From Bacteroidota bacterium (GTDB lineage Bacteria > Bacteroidota > Ignavibacteria > Ignavibacteriales > Melioribacteraceae), in the NCBI GenBank assembly GCA_023453125.1, contig JAEXUB010000272.1:1-64000 (forward strand): 64,000 nucleotides of DNA, written 5' to 3'. Position 1 is the stretch's first letter. Each line of letters begins with the position of its first letter. The position numbers and the translations under genes are program-made. Positions 60,864-64,000 of this stretch are shown piece after piece. The notes beneath the pieces were generated by a model that was not told the DNA's origin, made no database searches, and worked only from the letters and a program-made list of their open reading frames with translations.

Positions 60864-62449
60864 GAATAAAAAAATTATTATCAGGAAATTTTATAAAGCA
60901 GTTTGCTTTACTTATTATTATTTCAGCCGGCCTAAACATTGTATCGGGACAAAGGCTGCCGAAATCATTTGCCTCCAACGCATCGGCGGGGGACGTTACG
61001 CCTAGAGGCAATACGGTTGAGAAGGTGCTTTTGGTTAATGATACTATCTGGGCTGCTACAAGCAAAGGGCTGAGCAAATCCACCGATAAAGGAAACAGCT
61101 GGACAAACTATTACGGAACAACTCCATTCGGGACCGAATCAGTTTCGGCAGTAGCATACGGCAACGGAATTATTGCAGCCTCCACATGGCATTTCGAATC
61201 GACTTCGCAGGGAAGGCTCCCCGTTGGAACCGGAATAAAAATAAGCACAAATTACGGTAAGTCATGGATTTCCGCATCACAGCCTCTTGATATGTTTGCC
61301 GATACTGTGGTTGCATACGGAAGCAATAGTATAAAGGCTCTCCCGGTTACCACAGAAGTACAAAATTTTATACGCGATATAGCAATAATTGACAATACAA
61401 TCTGGGTAGTGAGCAACTCAAGCGGATTGAGAAAGAGCAGCAACCTGGGGAGCACCTGGGAAAGAGTTCTTCTTCCCCCCGATAATCTCGATTCCATTAA
61501 GCCAACAGACCAGCTTATTTTTCAGCTTCGCCCTAAAGCGGGCACGGTAGGAAACCTCAATCATATCGGCTTTTCTATTCTGGCCGTAGGACGCGATACC
61601 CTCTATGTAGGCACCGCAGGGGGTATAAACAAATCGGTAGACGGAGGCATCAGCTGGACGAAATTCTCCCATCAAAATCAGCGGAATCCGATTAGCGGAA
61701 ATCATATTTTGAAAATCCGCCTGAACCAGTTCGATAATTCCATATGGGCTGCTACCTGGAAGGCTGAAGCTCAGGAAGAATTCTGGGGAATAAGCTACAC
61801 CAAAGATGGAGGCCAGAACTGGAAAACAGTTCTCAACGATTCAAGAACTCTTGATATTCTATTTCCCGAAATTAAAAGCGGTGCCGCCGTAACGGGAACC
61901 GATATAATAGCACTTACTCAGGACGGGCTTTACCGTTCCAGCAATAACGGAATTACCTGGATGCTGAATCCAAAGATTGCCGACTCGCAAAGGAATATCA
62001 CCCTCCTTTCTGACTTGTTCCTTGGAGGTGCGGTTGATAATTCTAAAACACCCGCCGAATTATGGTTTGGCACCGGAGACGGACTTGTAAGACTTAAACA
62101 GATAACTTCCAATTTCTGGGATGGGGACTGGAAAATTTTCTTTGCATCGGAACAGCTGAACTCTAAAGATGATTCTTATGCATTCCCTAATCCATTTCCC
62201 CCCGGCGGAACGGTAAGAATTAAATATTCACTCGCTTCAAACGCTAATGTAACAATTAGAATTTTCGATTTCGGAATGAATCTGGTAAAGACAGTAATTC
62301 AGAATCTCCCCCGCAATGCAGGTGAAAGTTTTGATTTGTGGAATGGAAGAGATGAAGCGGGAAATCTCGTTCCTAACGGAGTTTATTTCTACCGGATTGA
62401 TATTAATAATGAAAAGCCCCTCTATGGCAAGATTATCGCGGTGAGGTAA
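60860..62449 (+). CDS. BNR/sialidase-like beta-propeller protein with type IX-style C-terminal domain
   Basis: A 529-residue exported protein (signal ends near VSGQ). Asp-box-like repeats occur through residues about 50-420: STDKGNSWTN, STNYGKSWIS, SSNLGSTWER, SVDGGISWTK, TKDGGQNWKT and SSNNGITWML, forming a photosystem/Ycf48-like or sialidase-like propeller. The C-terminal 85 residues (YAFPNPFPPGGTVRIKYSL, then NGVYFYRIDI) match the FlgD-Ig-like domain common at the end of type IX secretion cargo in Bacteroidota and Ignavibacteria. No catalytic residues identified. The PorV-like gene begins 2 bases after its stop. Confidence 0.85.
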   Translation: MRIKKLLSGNFIKQFALLIIISAGLNIVSGQRLPKSFASNASAGDVTPRGNTVEKVLLVNDTIWAATSKGLSKSTDKGNSWTNYYGTTPFGTESVSAVAYGNGIIAASTWHFESTSQGRLPVGTGIKISTNYGKSWISASQPLDMFADTVVAYGSNSIKALPVTTEVQNFIRDIAIIDNTIWVVSNSSGLRKSSNLGSTWERVLLPPDNLDSIKPTDQLIFQLRPKAGTVGNLNHIGFSILAVGRDTLYVGTAGGINKSVDGGISWTKFSHQNQRNPISGNHILKIRLNQFDNSIWAATWKAEAQEEFWGISYTKDGGQNWKTVLNDSRTLDILFPEIKSGAAVTGTDIIALTQDGLYRSSNNGITWMLNPKIADSQRNITLLSDLFLGGAVDNSKTPAELWFGTGDGLVRLKQITSNFWDGDWKIFFASEQLNSKDDSYAFPNPFPPGGTVRIKYSLASNANVTIRIFDFGMNLVKTVIQNLPRNAGESFDLWNGRDEAGNLVPNGVYFYRIDINNEKPLYGKIIAVR

Positions 62450-62451
62450 TA

Positions 62452-63444
62452 ATGAAATCTATAAAACTTGGAATTCTCTTTTTTGTTTTAATAAATATTC
62501 CTCTCTTTGGACAGGCAAAATTCTCAGAGCTAAACAGTATGCCGGGAGCCTTCAGCCGCATGGGTTTCGGAGCCAGAGGAATGGCTATGGGAAACGCTAT
62601 GTCTGCTGTTGCAACCGGAGACCTTATTTCATATTATAATCCCGCCCTTAGCGTATTTCAAACAGGTAATTTATTTACATCCTCTCTTTCGATGCTTTCT
62701 CTGGATAGAAAGCTCAATTTCTTCGGGTTCACTCGACGTTTTGGACAGCCTTCTGCAGGCAGCGGCAAATTCACTCCATCTGCCGGAATAAGCGCTGGAA
62801 TTATTAGCGCCGGCGTTTCGAATATTGATGAAAGAGACGATGAAGGCACAAAAACCGGTGAGCTCTCTACAACAGAAAACCAGTATTTTCTGGCTGTATC
62901 AAACCAGTTCTCGCGCAAACTCGCAATAGGAGTGGCATTTAAATTCTATTATTACAGGCTTCTGGATAACTTAACAACTTCTTCACTTGGAATTGATATA
63001 GGAGCAGTTTACACTGTAAATGACGACTGCATGATTTCCCTTTCGGTAACTGATCTTTTAAGCAAATATAAATGGGATTCTTCAACTCTCTACAGTTCAA
63101 ACGGACAGGTAGTAGAGGATAAATTTCCGCTTCTTAAGAAAATTGGTATTTCATACAAATTCTTCGATTCAAAACTGCTTGCCGCCGCCGAATTTGAAGC
63201 CAGCAACGGGTCTACTAATATGCTCCGTTTCGGCGCGGAATATAATTTAATTGAAAACCTTTACCTGAGAGCCGGCATAGACAGGTGGGTGCTCAACAAT
63301 TCCGATATTCCCGCACGCCCTTCATTCGGTTTCGGATACAATTATATGCTTTCTACTTTTCTGGTAGGAATTAATTACGCATATGTTATTGAGCCTTATT
63401 CCCCCTGGAACGCTCATATTTTAGGAATAAACATAAATTTTTGA
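62452..63444 (+). CDS. PorV/PorQ-family outer-membrane protein
   Basis: A 330-residue barrel protein with a signal ending near FGQA. The early block SRMGFGARGMAMGNAMSAVATGDLISYYNPAL is the PorV / UPF0164 signature, a long-chain-fatty-acid-transporter-like fold. PorV proteins bind the C-terminal signal of type IX cargo at the outer membrane. It directly follows a gene with such a C-terminal domain, so this may be its cognate acceptor. The aromatic end LGININF is typical of barrels. Confidence 0.85.
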   Translation: MKSIKLGILFFVLINIPLFGQAKFSELNSMPGAFSRMGFGARGMAMGNAMSAVATGDLISYYNPALSVFQTGNLFTSSLSMLSLDRKLNFFGFTRRFGQPSAGSGKFTPSAGISAGIISAGVSNIDERDDEGTKTGELSTTENQYFLAVSNQFSRKLAIGVAFKFYYYRLLDNLTTSSLGIDIGAVYTVNDDCMISLSVTDLLSKYKWDSSTLYSSNGQVVEDKFPLLKKIGISYKFFDSKLLAAAEFEASNGSTNMLRFGAEYNLIENLYLRAGIDRWVLNNSDIPARPSFGFGYNYMLSTFLVGINYAYVIEPYSPWNAHILGININF

Positions 63445-63451
63445 TATTACT

Positions 63452-64000
63452 ATGAAAAAAATATTTTTGCTCATCCTTTTATCCGCCTCATTTACTTACG
63501 GCCAGACCGGAGGAAAAACAGGATTATCTTTTCTCGAACTTGGCTTCGGCGCGCGGAACAGCGCTATGGCGGACCTTGGTACAGTTACCTCATCCGGCGC
63601 TTCTGCTCAGGCATATAATCCGGCTATCCTGGCATTTAATACTCAGCCTCAGGTTTTATTCAATCATAATACCCTCCTCTTCGATGTAAGCAATCAGATT
63701 ATGGGCGCGAATTTCAACCTGTTCGGAATTCCATTCGGCGCTATTGTCCAGACAACTTCAATAAATGATATAGAAATAAGGCTTAATCCGGGAGAACCGA
63801 TAGCCAGGTTTAACGCACATTATTTTATGGCGGGTATTTCCTCAGGATTGCCTATAACCGGTAACCTTTCGGCAGGACTTACAGTAAAATACATTTATGA
63901 AGAATTATTTACCGACAATTCAAACGGCGCGGCAGTTGATTTAGGACTTTATTATAAAGACATTGTTGACGGATTGAATCTTGGCATAGCATACAGGCAT
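63452..64000 (+). CDS. Second PorV/PorQ-family outer-membrane protein, cut by the window edge
   Basis: The first 183 residues are visible; the gene runs off the right edge. Signal peptide ends near TYGQ. The block LELGFGARNSAMADLGTVTSSGASAQAYNPAIL is the same PorV-type signature as in the gene 7 bases upstream, so the two are tandem paralogues, though the rest has diverged strongly. Strand-rich segments continue to the edge. Role in type IX cargo handling or attachment is inferred from family. Confidence 0.83.
   Translation, partial: MKKIFLLILLSASFTYGQTGGKTGLSFLELGFGARNSAMADLGTVTSSGASAQAYNPAILAFNTQPQVLFNHNTLLFDVSNQIMGANFNLFGIPFGAIVQTTSINDIEIRLNPGEPIARFNAHYFMAGISSGLPITGNLSAGLTVKYIYEELFTDNSNGAAVDLGLYYKDIVDGLNLGIAYRH

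Overview
This is a low-GC bacterial chromosome segment that most resembles the Ignavibacteria / Melioribacteraceae branch of the Bacteroidota-Chlorobi group. The clues are short-form AMP nucleosidase, PorV-family outer-membrane proteins next to a protein with a type IX-style C-terminal domain, many small outer-membrane beta-barrels, A-rich leaders with weak Shine-Dalgarno sites, and a very large set of multiheme c-type cytochromes. The taxon is inferred from gene content, not from a marker tree. I see no rRNA, tRNA, CRISPR array, insertion sequence or prophage, and no gene-free stretch longer than 300 bases.

Layout. 1-5228 (mostly minus): a LOG-family protein cut by the window edge, an S1/P1-nuclease-like zinc enzyme, a YjbQ protein, ornithine aminotransferase and a large hybrid histidine kinase. 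5339-10623: PAP2 phosphatase, AMP nucleosidase, a GNAT acetyltransferase, a YbdG-type mechanosensitive channel, small envelope proteins and the P-protein PheA. 10869-27443 (plus): a multiheme cytochrome island. 27576-38563 (plus): a ten-gene haem operon running HemX-like protein, hemA, C, D, E, N, H, Y, B, L. 38633-47507: phosphotransacetylase, a PerM-type transporter, a beta-CASP nuclease, two surface proteins, an RsbW-like kinase, malate dehydrogenase and ribosomal proteins L27 and L21. 47610-52617 (minus): xseA-xseB-dxs followed by an OmpR-type regulator and kinase. 52710-59770: envelope and housekeeping genes (menG, rsmA, a PAP2 protein, a glycosyltransferase, a site-2 protease, a K+ channel). 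60042-64000: a surface lipoprotein, a likely type IX cargo and two tandem PorV-like proteins.

How the genes work together. I count 75 CxxCH haem motifs and two CX4CH motifs in the cytochrome island. It appears to encode three inner-membrane quinol-oxidising modules: a HybA/HybB-like iron-sulfur and membrane pair with a 13-haem cytochrome; a 19-haem cytochrome with a b-type cytochrome; and a 16-haem cytochrome fused to a b-type cytochrome. They are followed by a tetrahaem c554-like protein, an outer-membrane barrel, a 14-haem periplasmic cytochrome and a 9-haem lipoprotein, an order that recalls the porin-cytochrome conduits of metal-reducing bacteria. The overall picture is electron transfer from menaquinol to an acceptor outside the inner membrane. 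The haem operon directly downstream would supply the large amount of cofactor needed.

The most unusual part lies inside the island (14114-17970). A histidine kinase has a periplasmic c-haem sensor and a cysteine-rich, zinc-ribbon-like insert within its ATPase domain. It is followed by two response regulators whose output domain resembles glycine cleavage H protein instead of a DNA-binding domain. One regulator is apparently membrane-anchored and keeps a lysine at the lipoylation position; the other has aspartate there. I know of no characterised system with this make-up, so it is the main candidate for an undescribed system.
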